This document shows, one piece after another, positions 56,298-64,000 of a DNA stretch of 64,000 bases. Each line of letters opens with the position of its first letter. The first letter of the stretch is position 1. The notes beneath the pieces were generated by a model. That model searched no databases, had not been told where the DNA came from, and was given only the letters and a program-made list of their open reading frames with translations. The DNA is from Luxibacter massiliensis (lineage in GTDB: Bacteria; Bacillota; Clostridia; Lachnospirales; Lachnospiraceae), in NCBI RefSeq assembly GCF_900604355.1, contig NZ_UWOE01000001.1, positions 930,001-994,000 of the forward strand, in the 5' to 3' direction. The position numbers were made by a program, and so were the translations under genes.

Positions 56298-57047
56298 TTA
56301 TGTCCTGGCCATACCGTCCACACGCAGGACAACGCCTGTAATATAAGAAGCTTCCTCTGAGGCAAGGAATACAAATGCATTTGCAATATCCACAGGCTGT
56401 CCCAGGCGGCGTAAGGGAATTTGCTGGATCATTGGCTCGATGACCTCTTTGGGAACTGCTTTCATCATGTCTGTCTCTGTAATGCCTGGCGCAACGGCAT
56501 TTACTCGGATACCTTTTGGCCCCAATTCCCGGGCAAGAGAGACGGTCAGTCCGTTGACTGCAAACTTGGATGTGGGGTAGGCCACGCCGCTTGGCTGGCC
56601 ATAGATACTGACCATAGAAGAGGTGGAGAGAATGACCCCTGTTCCCCGGGCCACCATACATTCACTGGCTGCCCGTGTGGCATTAAACACACCCTTGACA
56701 TTTAAATCCATAGTTTTGTCAAAATCTTCTTCTGTATATTCCATAAACGGAGTACTTTCAGATATGCCTGCATTATTGACCAGAATATCTACACAGCCAT
56801 ATTTGGATGTGGCTTCCTGGAATGCCTGGCGGACAGACTCCAAACTAGAGAGATTTGGATAGATTCCATCTATCACAGAACCGGGATGCATTTCCTTTAA
56901 TTTACTGACTGCCTTGGCAGTAGTTTCCTGGGAGCTGGCAGCGATAATGACTTTGGCCCCTTCCTCTAAAAATCTGTCTGCAGTAGCAAAGCCTATACCA
57001 CGACTTCCGCCAGTAATAATGGCTACTTTATCTTTTAATCTTAACAT
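56298..57047 (-). CDS. Classical short-chain dehydrogenase/reductase
   Basis: This 249-residue SDR has the cofactor motif TGGSRGIG (12-19), NNAG (91-94), catalytic Ser143, Tyr157 and Lys161 (YPTSK) and the usual length. It resembles FabG-like and gut hydroxysteroid dehydrogenases. Because relatives such as C. scindens carry several bile-acid SDRs, a steroid substrate is possible, but nothing in the sequence proves it. It is the first gene of a minus-strand operon with two sulfur-transfer genes, which may instead point to a thiol-linked carbonyl substrate. Confidence 0.88.
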   Translation of the reverse strand: MLRLKDKVAIITGGSRGIGFATADRFLEEGAKVIIAASSQETTAKAVSKLKEMHPGSVIDGIYPNLSSLESVRQAFQEATSKYGCVDILVNNAGISESTPFMEYTEEDFDKTMDLNVKGVFNATRAASECMVARGTGVILSTSSMVSIYGQPSGVAYPTSKFAVNGLTVSLARELGPKGIRVNAVAPGITETDMMKAVPKEVIEPMIQQIPLRRLGQPVDIANAFVFLASEEASYITGVVLRVDGMART

Positions 57048-57286
57048 TTAATGTACCTCCTATCTTTTTAAATTTATTATATCAAGTTTACATAGTTTAT
57101 TCCGTGACATTATCACCAAAAAATTACTGTATCATAAATGAATTGTTGTTCCTTGGCTGTTATGATAAAATGATAAAAGAATACGGTGGTGGTCTGAGAG
57201 GAACAGGTCCATTATGCTAATCATATGGCAGAGTGAATGGCTGCTATTTGTTTTTGGCTGCTGGGAGGAAAGGCGGGAATAGGAAT

Positions 57287-57850
57287 ATGGAGTGGAGCGA
57301 CGGGCGGATAAGGTGCAGGTGGGCGAACCCCAAAAATGAGGCATATATTCAGTACCATGACAGGGAATGGGGGATTCCTGTATATGACGACGGCCATTTA
57401 TTTGAGATGCTGGTTTTGGAATCTTTTCAGGCCGGACTGTCCTGGGAATGTGTACTCAATAAACGGGAGGCATTCAGGGAGGCATTCGACAGCTTTGACT
57501 TAAGCAAAATCTGTGCATACCAGGAAGCGGACATAGAGCGGCTGATGGGGGATTCAAGAATTATCCGAAATAAGCTGAAAATAAAGGCGGCTGTCAATAA
57601 TGCACAAGTATTCTGTGAGATACAGAGGGAGTTCCAGAGTTTTTCTAATTATATATGGCAATGGACAGAGGGCAGAATCATCTATGAGACAGGATTGGCA
57701 TATTCGCCATTGTCCGATGCAGTCTCAAAGGATCTAAAGAAGCGGGGAATGAAATTTGTGGGCACCACAATTATTTATTCTTATATGCAGGCCATAGGCA
57801 TTATTTATTCCCATGAGGAAGGCTGCTTTCTGGAGCATTGTGAAAGTTAA
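57287..57850 (+). CDS. tag: DNA-3-methyladenine glycosylase I
   Basis: This 187-residue protein matches Tag: RCRWANPKNEAYIQYHDREWG at the N-terminus, LESFQAGLSW, DSRIIRNKLKI and the C-terminal MKFVGTTIIYSYMQAIG. It excises 3-methyladenine from alkylated DNA. The start at 57287 gives the usual family N-terminus; an upstream ATG at 57233 would add 18 unrelated residues. The ribosome binding site is modest. Confidence 0.94.
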   Translation: MEWSDGRIRCRWANPKNEAYIQYHDREWGIPVYDDGHLFEMLVLESFQAGLSWECVLNKREAFREAFDSFDLSKICAYQEADIERLMGDSRIIRNKLKIKAAVNNAQVFCEIQREFQSFSNYIWQWTEGRIIYETGLAYSPLSDAVSKDLKKRGMKFVGTTIIYSYMQAIGIIYSHEEGCFLEHCES

Positions 57851-57915
57851 GGCCCTTAAGGCTAAGAGGCAGGGTCAGATGTATCTTATACTTTATATGT
57901 TTGGAGGGAAAGTGT

Positions 57916-58698
57916 ATGGTAAATTATTCGGAAAATGAAGGAAAGCTATATCATATTCAGGCGGGCCCCGGGGATGTGGGGCGCTACGTAATTCTCCCCG
58001 GCGACCCAAAGCGCTGTGAAAAGATCGCGGCCTATCTGGAGCATCCAGAGCTGATAGCGGACAGCAGGGAGTATGTCACTTATACAGGTATGCTTGGCCA
58101 TGAAAGGGTGAGCGTCACTTCTACGGGAATCGGCGGCCCCTCTGCGGCAATAGCCATGGAAGAGCTGGTGATGGCTGGAGCTGATACTTTTATAAGGGTG
58201 GGAACCAGCGGAGGCATGGATCTGAATGTGAAGAGCGGAGACTTAGTGATTGCCAATGGTGCAGTCCGCATGGAGGGAACCAGCAGGGAGTACGCCCCTA
58301 TCGAATTTCCAGCGGTGCCGGATTTTGAGGTCACAGCAGCCCTTGTACGTGCCGCAGGGAAGCTGAGGCTTCCATACCATGTAGGCGTGGTGCAGTGTAA
58401 GGATTCTTTTTATGGGCAGCACTCCCCCATGACAAAGCCGGTGGGATATGAGCTGATGAGTAAATGGGACGCATGGGTGAAGCTGGGCTGTAAGGCATCG
58501 GAGATGGAGTCTGCAGCGCTGTTTGTTGTGGCAGGGAGCCTGAAAGTGAGGGTGGGGTCTGTGTTTGTTGTCCTGGCCAATCAGGAGAGGGCAAAGCAGG
58601 GCCTTTATAATCCCGTGGTACATGATACGGACGGGGCAATCCGCACAGCCATTGAGGCCATAAGGGAGTTAATAAGAGAAGATGAGAGGAAAAAATAA
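57916..58698 (+). CDS. udp: Uridine phosphorylase
   Basis: This 260-residue nucleoside phosphorylase has the phosphate-binding VILPGDPKRC, STGIGGPSAAIAMEEL and GTSGGM, and the substrate motif KASEMESAALFVV. It splits uridine to uracil and ribose-1-phosphate. GGAGGG lies seven bases before the ATG at 57916; an in-frame ATG at 57901 is disfavoured. The next gene, cytidine deaminase, makes uridine, so the pair forms a pyrimidine salvage unit. Confidence 0.94.
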   Translation: MVNYSENEGKLYHIQAGPGDVGRYVILPGDPKRCEKIAAYLEHPELIADSREYVTYTGMLGHERVSVTSTGIGGPSAAIAMEELVMAGADTFIRVGTSGGMDLNVKSGDLVIANGAVRMEGTSREYAPIEFPAVPDFEVTAALVRAAGKLRLPYHVGVVQCKDSFYGQHSPMTKPVGYELMSKWDAWVKLGCKASEMESAALFVVAGSLKVRVGSVFVVLANQERAKQGLYNPVVHDTDGAIRTAIEAIRELIREDERKK

Positions 58699-58699
58699 T

Positions 58700-59128
58700 A
58701 TGGGAGATATCCAGGCGCAGGAAGTGAAAAGGCTGATCCGGGAGGCAACAGAGGCAATGGCATATTCCTACTCACCTTATTCAGGTTTTAAAGTGGGGGC
58801 GGCATTGCTGGCAGACAATGGAAATATATATAAAGGCTGCAATATTGAAAACGCCGCCTATACCCCGTCAAATTGTGCGGAGAGGACAGCCTTTTATAAG
58901 GCGGTCAGTGAAGGCGTCAGCAAGTTTCGGGCAATCTGCATCGTGGGGGGCAAAGACGGCAGGCTGACCGGCTTTACTGCTCCCTGCGGAGTATGCAGGC
59001 AGGTGATGATGGAGTTTTGTAATCCCGGGAGTTTTCAGGTGATCCTGGCAGTAGATGAGGCGTGTTATAAGATATACCGCCTGGAAGAACTGTTCCCAGA
59101 GGGGTTTGGGCCGGAAAATTTGGCATAG
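58700..59128 (+). CDS. cdd: Cytidine deaminase
   Basis: This 142-residue enzyme has the zinc site CAERTAF and PCGVCRQ and the substrate region YSPYSGFKVGAAL. It deaminates cytidine and deoxycytidine. The ATG at 58700, just after the udp stop, follows GAGAGGA by nine bases; the ATG at 58682, inside udp, would add six residues and is possible. Confidence 0.94.
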   Translation: MGDIQAQEVKRLIREATEAMAYSYSPYSGFKVGAALLADNGNIYKGCNIENAAYTPSNCAERTAFYKAVSEGVSKFRAICIVGGKDGRLTGFTAPCGVCRQVMMEFCNPGSFQVILAVDEACYKIYRLEELFPEGFGPENLA

Positions 59129-59147
59129 GAGTCTGTCAGGCCACAGC

Positions 59148-59195
59148 TTTACAAGATTAAAATCTTGGTGTATGATATGGTTAGCTAAAGCTAAC
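59148..59195 (+). promoter_or_regulatory. Promoter with palindromic operator for the HMA-protein gene
   Basis: TTTACA (59148-59153) and TATGAT (59171-59176) are 17 bp apart. A perfect 16-bp palindrome GTTAGCTAAAGCTAAC lies at 59180-59195, over the expected start point, as repressor sites do. Its TTAGC ... GCTAA pattern recalls DtxR/MntR-type metalloregulator boxes. Another palindrome, AAGATTAAAATCTT, sits in the spacer. Confidence 0.6.
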
Positions 59196-59282
59196 TCATG
59201 GAGCCAAAATGCTGTTCCCTGCAGGGGGACTGCAGGGTTGTGCCTAAATAATTTAAGAAAGAAAAGATAGGAGTGGATGGTT

Positions 59283-59645
59283 ATGGCAACAGGAATTATA
59301 TGTGTGGTTATTATACTTATTTGTGTATTGGGGGTAAGAAGCTATGCAAAGAAACTGACCCAGGGGTGCTGCGGCGGCGGAGATGCAGTTAAAAAGGTGA
59401 AGCCAAAGGACAAAAATACGGCGCACTACCCGTATATCAGCAAGGTGCAGATTGAAGGGATGACCTGTACAAATTGTGGGCAGCGCATTGAAAATGCTTT
59501 TAACAGTATGGAAGGCGTCTGGGCGAAGGTGGATTCACAGGCAGGCAACGGCACAATCCGGATGAAACAAAGGCTTAAAGAAGAGGAGCTGAAAAAAGTG
59601 GTTGAAAGACTGGGTTACACAGCTGTCAATGTAGAGTATCTGTAA
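59283..59645 (+). CDS. Membrane-anchored heavy-metal-associated (HMA) domain protein
   Basis: This 120-residue protein has an N-terminal membrane helix (about 2-20), a Cys-rich CCGGG segment like FeoB-associated small proteins, a basic linker and a C-terminal HMA domain with GMTCTNCGQRIE (CxxC metal site) and the ferredoxin-like fold to the end. It probably binds Cu+ or another soft metal at the inner membrane face. The ATG at 59277 is an alternative start. The operator just upstream suggests metal control. Confidence 0.85.
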   Translation: MATGIICVVIILICVLGVRSYAKKLTQGCCGGGDAVKKVKPKDKNTAHYPYISKVQIEGMTCTNCGQRIENAFNSMEGVWAKVDSQAGNGTIRMKQRLKEEELKKVVERLGYTAVNVEYL

Positions 59646-59679
59646 ACAAAAGGCCGCGGCTGTAAAATATAATTTCAAA

Positions 59680-59708
59680 TTGTGCAGTTTGCCTTGATAT
59701 GGTATACT
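59680..59708 (+). promoter_or_regulatory. Promoter of ddh
   Basis: TTGTGC (59680-59685) and TATACT (59703-59708) are 17 bp apart, 57 bp before the start codon. Confidence 0.6.
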
Positions 59709-59765
59709 TATTTACGGTTCTTGATAGTTGAGGTTTTTTGGAGATATATGGAAGGAAGGTATATA

Positions 59766-60752
59766 ATGGAAAAAATTAGAATAGGGATCGTTGGATATGG
59801 CAATATAGGGCGCGGGGTCGAGCTTGCGGTGGAACGAAACGAGGATATGGAGCTTAAAGCCGTATTTACCAGGCGGGAGCCAGAGTCTGTAGAGATTATA
59901 ACTTCGGGCGTGCCTGTGATGAAGATGGACGATATGCTGAGTATGAAAGGGCAAATTGACGTCATGATTCTGTGCGGAGGGTCGGCCACAGACCTGCCTG
60001 TGATTGGGCCTGAGATTGTAAAGAATTTCCACACAATAGACAGCTTTGATACACATGCCAAGATTCCGGAATATTACAGTGATGTAGATGCAGCTGCAAA
60101 AGAAGGGGGCAATATTGGCATTATTTCTGTAGGCTGGGATCCGGGAATGTTTTCCCTGAACAGAGTGTATGCAGAGTCAATCCTTGTACAGGGAGATACG
60201 TATACATTCTGGGGGAAGGGGGTCAGCCAGGGGCACTCTGATGCTATCCGCCGTATCCCTGGAGTGAAAAATGCCATCCAGTATACGGTTCCTATCCAGG
60301 CAGCCGTGGACAAGGTAAGGAGCGGCTGCGGGCCAAAGCTGGAGACAAGGGATAAGCATTTAAGAGAGTGTTATGTTGTGGCAGAGGAAGGCGCTGACCA
60401 GAGCCAGATAGAAAATGCTATTAAGACAATGCCCAATTATTTTGCAGATTATGAGACCACAGTGACTTTTATCACAGAAGAGGAATTAAAGGCTGGCCAT
60501 GCAAGGATGCCTCACGGGGGATTTGTCATAAGGAGCGGTGAGACAGGGCATGATGGGAATAAGCATGTGATTGAGTATTCCCTAAAGCTGGACTCCAATC
60601 CCGAATTTACATCCAGCGTGCTGGTATGCTATGCGCGTGCAGCGTACAGGCTTGCACAAAAAGGGGAGTCTGGCGCGAGGACGGTATTTGATATCGCGCC
60701 CGCGCTGCTTTCTGTGAAAAGCGCTGAGGAGCTTAGGGCACAGCTTTTGTAG
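59766..60752 (+). CDS. ddh: meso-Diaminopimelate D-dehydrogenase
   Basis: This 328-residue NADPH enzyme has the Rossmann motif GIVGYGNIGRGVE, the DSFDTHAKIP and GWDPGMFSLNRV substrate segments, and WGKGVSQGHSDA typical of Ddh. It makes meso-DAP in one step from tetrahydrodipicolinate for lysine and peptidoglycan. The ATG at 59766 follows AAGGAAGG; a GTG at 59682 lies inside the promoter and is rejected. Confidence 0.95.
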   Translation: MEKIRIGIVGYGNIGRGVELAVERNEDMELKAVFTRREPESVEIITSGVPVMKMDDMLSMKGQIDVMILCGGSATDLPVIGPEIVKNFHTIDSFDTHAKIPEYYSDVDAAAKEGGNIGIISVGWDPGMFSLNRVYAESILVQGDTYTFWGKGVSQGHSDAIRRIPGVKNAIQYTVPIQAAVDKVRSGCGPKLETRDKHLRECYVVAEEGADQSQIENAIKTMPNYFADYETTVTFITEEELKAGHARMPHGGFVIRSGETGHDGNKHVIEYSLKLDSNPEFTSSVLVCYARAAYRLAQKGESGARTVFDIAPALLSVKSAEELRAQLL

Positions 60753-61085
60753 GAGGCATATTAACAGCCACGCCCTGGAAACCAGGCTGTAAAACACCTG
60801 TAATAAGGATATGGCGGGCAGTGGCCTTTGTGAATTAAATAGGAAGTCATTTAAGAAAACAACTGGGGACTGTTGCAAAATATAAAATTCAACTGGATGT
60901 GGTAAAAACTGACCGAAGGATACCACAGTCCTGTATGGAATATTGATTTTGCAGCAGTCTCTTCTGCTGTGTCCTTATGGGGGATACTAAAGTATTTCCA
61001 GGACTAGCCCAGGCGTCCCCATAATTTGTGTTTTTACGGGCATACAGGCCAGGGGAATGGCTTTAGGGGATAGAAGGAGGAGAAT
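60753..61085 (+). other. Intergenic region with a structured terminator-like element and a MITE-like repeat
   Basis: No gene is supported. GCCACGCCC (60767-60775) pairs with GGGCAGTGGC (60816-60825) around an inner CCTGG-AAA-CCAGG hairpin, followed by a short T-run, and probably ends ddh transcription. Then comes the inverted-repeat element at 60868-60959. The remainder leads to the AGAAGGAGGAG box before the XdhC gene. Confidence 0.6.
60868..60959. repeat. 92-bp inverted-repeat element with IS6-like ends
   Basis: GACTGTTGCAAAAT (60868-60881) and ATTTTGCAGCAGTC (60946-60959) form a 14-bp inverted repeat with one wobble. Inside, GTGGTA (60899-60904) pairs with TACCAC (60921-60926). The outer ends recall the CTGTTGCAAA core of IS6-family terminal repeats. 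It may be a small non-autonomous element or a structured RNA. Confidence 0.5.
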
Positions 61086-62117
61086 ATGGAGGAATTATTT
61101 CGGCTTTTGCGGGAAGCTCTGTTATCTGGGATGGACGGGGTGGTCGTGACAGTCACTGCCAAGACCGGATCCGTGCCAAGGGGCGCAGGGGCCCGTATGC
61201 TAGTCACCCGGGGCGGCAGGGCCAGCGGGACTATCGGGGGAGGCGTTTTGGAGCATCAGGCAGAAAAGATGGCGGAAGAAATACTGCAGACGAAGCATTC
61301 TAGAACAGAGTGTTTTACTCTCCGGCCAAACCAAATACGGGATTTGGGAATGATATGCGGCGGTGATGTAAATATCCATTTTCAGTACCTCTCCCCGGGG
61401 GATGAGAATAATCTGGTTCTAATGGACAAAATTTCTGCATTATATCAAACAAGGGAAGAATTCTGGCTAATCAACCGGCTTTCCGGCAAGGGCGGAATAT
61501 CTGTGTATACTGCCAGGGAGGGCCTTATTGGCCAGCCGGTTCCCCAGGAGGTGTGGGCAGGCCTTGCAGAAGGTACTATACAGAAAGAAACCCGGGGGGA
61601 GAGTTATTTCTGCGAAAAAATGATCCCCGCAGGGAAGGTGTATATCTTTGGAGGAGGGCATGTGTCCCAGGCCTTAGTACCTGCTTTGTGTGCAGTGGAT
61701 TTCAGATGTATAATCCTGGAGGACAGAAGGGAATTCTGCCGGAGGGAATTATTTCCGGGAGCGGAGGAAATACTTTTAATAGAAACCAGCCATATCGCTG
61801 ATTATGTGGATATAGGCGGCCAGGACTATGTATGTATCATGACAAGAGGCCATAAAGATGATTTGGCTGTGCAGGCACAGGTTTTAAAAACAGATGCAGC
61901 GTATATTGGCGTAATTGGCAGCAGGACTAAAAAGGCCGGAGTGTTCAAAAAATTGAAGGAAATGCATTTTACGGACAAAGACCTGGAAAGGATCATCACG
62001 CCAATCGGACTTTCTATCAAAGCCGAAACGCCGGCAGAGATTGCGGTGAGCATCACAGCCCAGCTCATTCAGGAGAGGGCGCAGAGGAAAGAAGGTAAAG
62101 GATTTTCAAATCGATAG
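61086..62117 (+). CDS. XdhC/CoxI-family protein
   Basis: This 343-residue protein has the N-terminal XdhC_CoxI domain (TAKTGSVPRGAGARMLV, GTIGGGVLEHQA, about 15-75) and a C-terminal Rossmann domain (VYIFGGGHVSQALVPAL, MTRGHKDD, IGVIGSRTKK). Family members help insert sulfurated molybdenum cofactor into hydroxylases or, in clostridia, accompany selenium-dependent molybdenum hydroxylases. No hydroxylase gene lies within the window. A DAACS transporter gene follows 44 bp later. Confidence 0.9.
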   Translation: MEELFRLLREALLSGMDGVVVTVTAKTGSVPRGAGARMLVTRGGRASGTIGGGVLEHQAEKMAEEILQTKHSRTECFTLRPNQIRDLGMICGGDVNIHFQYLSPGDENNLVLMDKISALYQTREEFWLINRLSGKGGISVYTAREGLIGQPVPQEVWAGLAEGTIQKETRGESYFCEKMIPAGKVYIFGGGHVSQALVPALCAVDFRCIILEDRREFCRRELFPGAEEILLIETSHIADYVDIGGQDYVCIMTRGHKDDLAVQAQVLKTDAAYIGVIGSRTKKAGVFKKLKEMHFTDKDLERIITPIGLSIKAETPAEIAVSITAQLIQERAQRKEGKGFSNR

Positions 62118-62161
62118 GTGGAACTATTTGCTGTATTTTCAATGGGAAGGAGATTGGGAAA

Positions 62162-63373
62162 ATGAAAAAAATATGGGGCAGCCTGCCGTTTAGGCTACTG
62201 GTCGCAGTGGCAGTGGGAATTTTGGCAGGGCAGATTGCCAATGAAGGATTTATGAATATTGTTGTTACTATTAAATACGTGCTGGGACAGGTGATTACTT
62301 TTTGTGTGCCCCTAATCGTTATTGGCTTTATAGCCCCATCCATTACAAGGCTTGGGAGCCATGCGTCCAGGATTCTGGGTGTGGCTGTCACTATAGCCTA
62401 CATCTCTTCTGTGCTGGCTGCTTTGATGTCAATGGCAGCCGGATACGGCCTGATACCACATTTATCAATTGTATCGGAGGTGGATGGTTTAAAGGAGCTG
62501 CCTGGAATTGTGTTTAAGCTGGATATTCCAGAGATTATGCCGGTTATGAGCGCCCTTGTATTTTCTGTGTTAGTGGGCCTGGCAGCAGCGTGGACAAAGG
62601 CGGAGGCGATTACCAAAGTGTTGGAGGAGTTTCAGGAAATTGTCCTGGAAATAGTGACCAGGGTGGTCATCCCCCTCCTGCCTATATTTATTGCTTTCAC
62701 ATTCTGTGCGTTGTCCTATGAGGGGACAATAACCAAACAGCTGCCTGTATTTATCCAGGTCGTGCTCATTGTCATGGTAGGGCATTATATTTGGCTGGCT
62801 GTACTCTATGGGGTTGGCGGAATTTATTCTGGAAGCAATCCAATCCATGTTATTAAGAATTATGGGCCGGCCTATATTACGGCTGTGGGTACCATGTCTT
62901 CAGCGGCAACCCTTGCTGTGGCGCTGCGGTGTGCAAAGAAGTCAGAGCCGCCCCTCAGGGATGATATGGTGGATTTTGGCATCCCGCTGTTTGCGAATAT
63001 CCATCTCTGCGGGTCTGTCCTGACAGAAGTGTTTTTTGTGATGACAGTCTCAAAGATACTTTATGGTACCCTTCCCTCTGTGGGGACGATGGTTTTGTTC
63101 TGTCTGCTTTTAGGTGTTTTTGCCATTGGCGCCCCGGGAGTCCCAGGAGGGACGGTCATGGCTTCTCTTGGGTTAATAACCGGAGTGCTGGGATTTGACG
63201 AGACAGGTACGGCCTTGATGCTGACCATATTTGCTCTGCAGGACAGTTTCGGGACTGCATGTAATGTGACAGGGGATGGAGCCCTGACTATGATGCTGAC
63301 AGGGTATGTGAAAAAGCATAATATTGAAAGGCAGGAAATAAAAGGGATAAATGAAAACCAGTACAATCAGTGA
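62162..63373 (+). CDS. Dicarboxylate/amino acid:cation symporter (DAACS)
   Basis: This 403-residue carrier has about eight helices plus two re-entrant loops. Family marks are the Ser-rich GTMSSAATLAVALRCAKK, FGIPLFANIHLCGS and GAPGVPGGTVMASLG. It imports an acidic or neutral amino acid, or a C4-dicarboxylate, with Na+ or H+. The start ATG follows AAGGAGATTGGG. Its 3' end overlaps the next gene by 23 bp, so the two are probably co-transcribed with the XdhC gene. Confidence 0.92.
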   Translation: MKKIWGSLPFRLLVAVAVGILAGQIANEGFMNIVVTIKYVLGQVITFCVPLIVIGFIAPSITRLGSHASRILGVAVTIAYISSVLAALMSMAAGYGLIPHLSIVSEVDGLKELPGIVFKLDIPEIMPVMSALVFSVLVGLAAAWTKAEAITKVLEEFQEIVLEIVTRVVIPLLPIFIAFTFCALSYEGTITKQLPVFIQVVLIVMVGHYIWLAVLYGVGGIYSGSNPIHVIKNYGPAYITAVGTMSSAATLAVALRCAKKSEPPLRDDMVDFGIPLFANIHLCGSVLTEVFFVMTVSKILYGTLPSVGTMVLFCLLLGVFAIGAPGVPGGTVMASLGLITGVLGFDETGTALMLTIFALQDSFGTACNVTGDGALTMMLTGYVKKHNIERQEIKGINENQYNQ

Positions 63374-64000
63374 TATGACAGCAGGGAACCCGGTAAAACT
63401 GATGCTCCAGTTTATGGTTCCCGTGTGTCTGGGAAATATCTTTCAGCAGCTCTATAATATTGCGGATTCTATGATTGCCGGCCAATTTATAGGTGTAGAT
63501 GCCCTGGCGGCCATTGGCAGCACAGGTTCCTTGATGTTTATGGTAACTGGATGGATAAATGGCTTAAGCAGCGGGTTCTCCATATTGGCGTCCCAGTGTT
63601 TCGGGGCAGGAAAATACGACAGGATGCGCCACTATACGGCTATGTCGGTTTTATTAATGACAGGAATTACTGTATTGATGACTATTGGGTTGGAAATAGT
63701 GAATGAGCCGATTTTAAAGCTGATGCATTCTCCCAATGAACTTCTGGGGGATATAAAAGGCTATATGGGGGTTATTTATGCAGGCTTGCTCGTGACGGCG
63801 GCATATAATTTTCTGGCGTGTATGCTCAGGGCGCTGGGAGATTCCAGGTCGCCACTGTACTTTTTAATGGTATCAGCTGCGGTGAATGTGATTCTTGATA
63901 TTGTGTTTATTGTCTGTTTCAACATGGGGGTAATTGGCTGTGGCTATGCCACGGTCATTGCCCAGGGCATATCAGCGCTTTTATGTTTTATATATATTAT
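63351..64000 (+). CDS. MATE-family efflux transporter, 3' end beyond the window
   Basis: The frame opens at ATG 63351 (MKTSTISDMTAGNPVK) and stays open to the last base, giving at least 216 residues. The first helix region LMLQFMVPVCLGNIFQQLYNIADSMIAGQFIG, followed by ALAAIGSTGS and SSGFSILASQCFGAG, is typical of clostridial MATE exporters, which expel drugs or metabolites with Na+ or H+. AAAGGGA lies before the ATG. It overlaps the symporter gene by 23 bp. Confidence 0.92.
   Translation, partial: MKTSTISDMTAGNPVKLMLQFMVPVCLGNIFQQLYNIADSMIAGQFIGVDALAAIGSTGSLMFMVTGWINGLSSGFSILASQCFGAGKYDRMRHYTAMSVLLMTGITVLMTIGLEIVNEPILKLMHSPNELLGDIKGYMGVIYAGLLVTAAYNFLACMLRALGDSRSPLYFLMVSAAVNVILDIVFIVCFNMGVIGCGYATVIAQGISALLCFIYI

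Overview
The window reads as a chromosomal segment from an anaerobic, spore-forming Lachnospiraceae-type Firmicute (Clostridium scindens, Dorea and Blautia are the sort of relatives suggested). This rests on gene families and gene order: spoVT, a six-cysteine SCIFF peptide with its radical-SAM maturase next to a fused secDF, then recJ, relA/spoT, hemZ, hisS and aspS; clostridial ChW repeats; meso-diaminopimelate dehydrogenase; and strong GGAGG ribosome binding sites with sigma-A promoters. No rRNA, tRNA, CRISPR array, integrase or intact transposase was found.

Region 1 (1-16956) is conserved housekeeping: the 3' part of a Na/Pi cotransporter, spoVT, a small membrane protein, the SCIFF pair, secDF, recJ, the (p)ppGpp enzyme, a metallo-hydrolase, hemZ-hisS-aspS and an RpiR-type regulator.

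Region 2 (16957-27452) opens with 1.3 kb of AT-rich, gene-free DNA holding a strong promoter and three tandem 61-bp repeats. A compact Tad-like locus follows. It has a 54-residue pilin-like peptide, a CpaF-type ATPase, a double-length TadB/TadC-type membrane protein, three more short proteins with an EYG-plus-hydrophobic N-terminus, two TadE-like or minor-pilin-like proteins, and a 1480-residue secreted protein with ChW repeats, a beta-helix and InlB-like and Ig-like domains. No prepilin peptidase is visible and the pilin-like peptides lack the usual leader. This is the strongest candidate for an undescribed variant system.

Region 3 (27453-31595) is again core: an NlpC/P60 hydrolase, a VOC protein, rpsB and tsf.

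Region 4 (about 31600-41700) is an AT-rich accessory island. It holds a phosphoesterase, a RhuM-family protein, an ABC-three-component (ABC-3C) defence-type operon with a frameshifted ATPase gene, a 5' fragment of uvrB, a decayed second copy of the phosphoesterase/RhuM unit, and a second intact RhuM gene. About 450-bp direct repeats, each starting at the same uvrB codons, flank the ABC-3C block. A complete BceRSAB-type peptide-antibiotic sensing and export module follows (41758-46662).

Region 5 (46663-64000) is metabolic: two AraC regulators around a beta-galactosidase/GPH-transporter operon; a minus-strand SDR, rhodanese and CoA-disulfide-reductase-like operon; 3-methyladenine glycosylase; uridine phosphorylase with cytidine deaminase; a heavy-metal-binding membrane protein behind a palindromic operator; diaminopimelate dehydrogenase; an XdhC-like protein; a DAACS symporter; and the start of a MATE exporter that runs off the window. 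A family of dispersed palindromic repeats (17.8, 30.5 and 48.5 kb) and a 131-bp repeat pair (46.8 and 47.2 kb) lie between genes.
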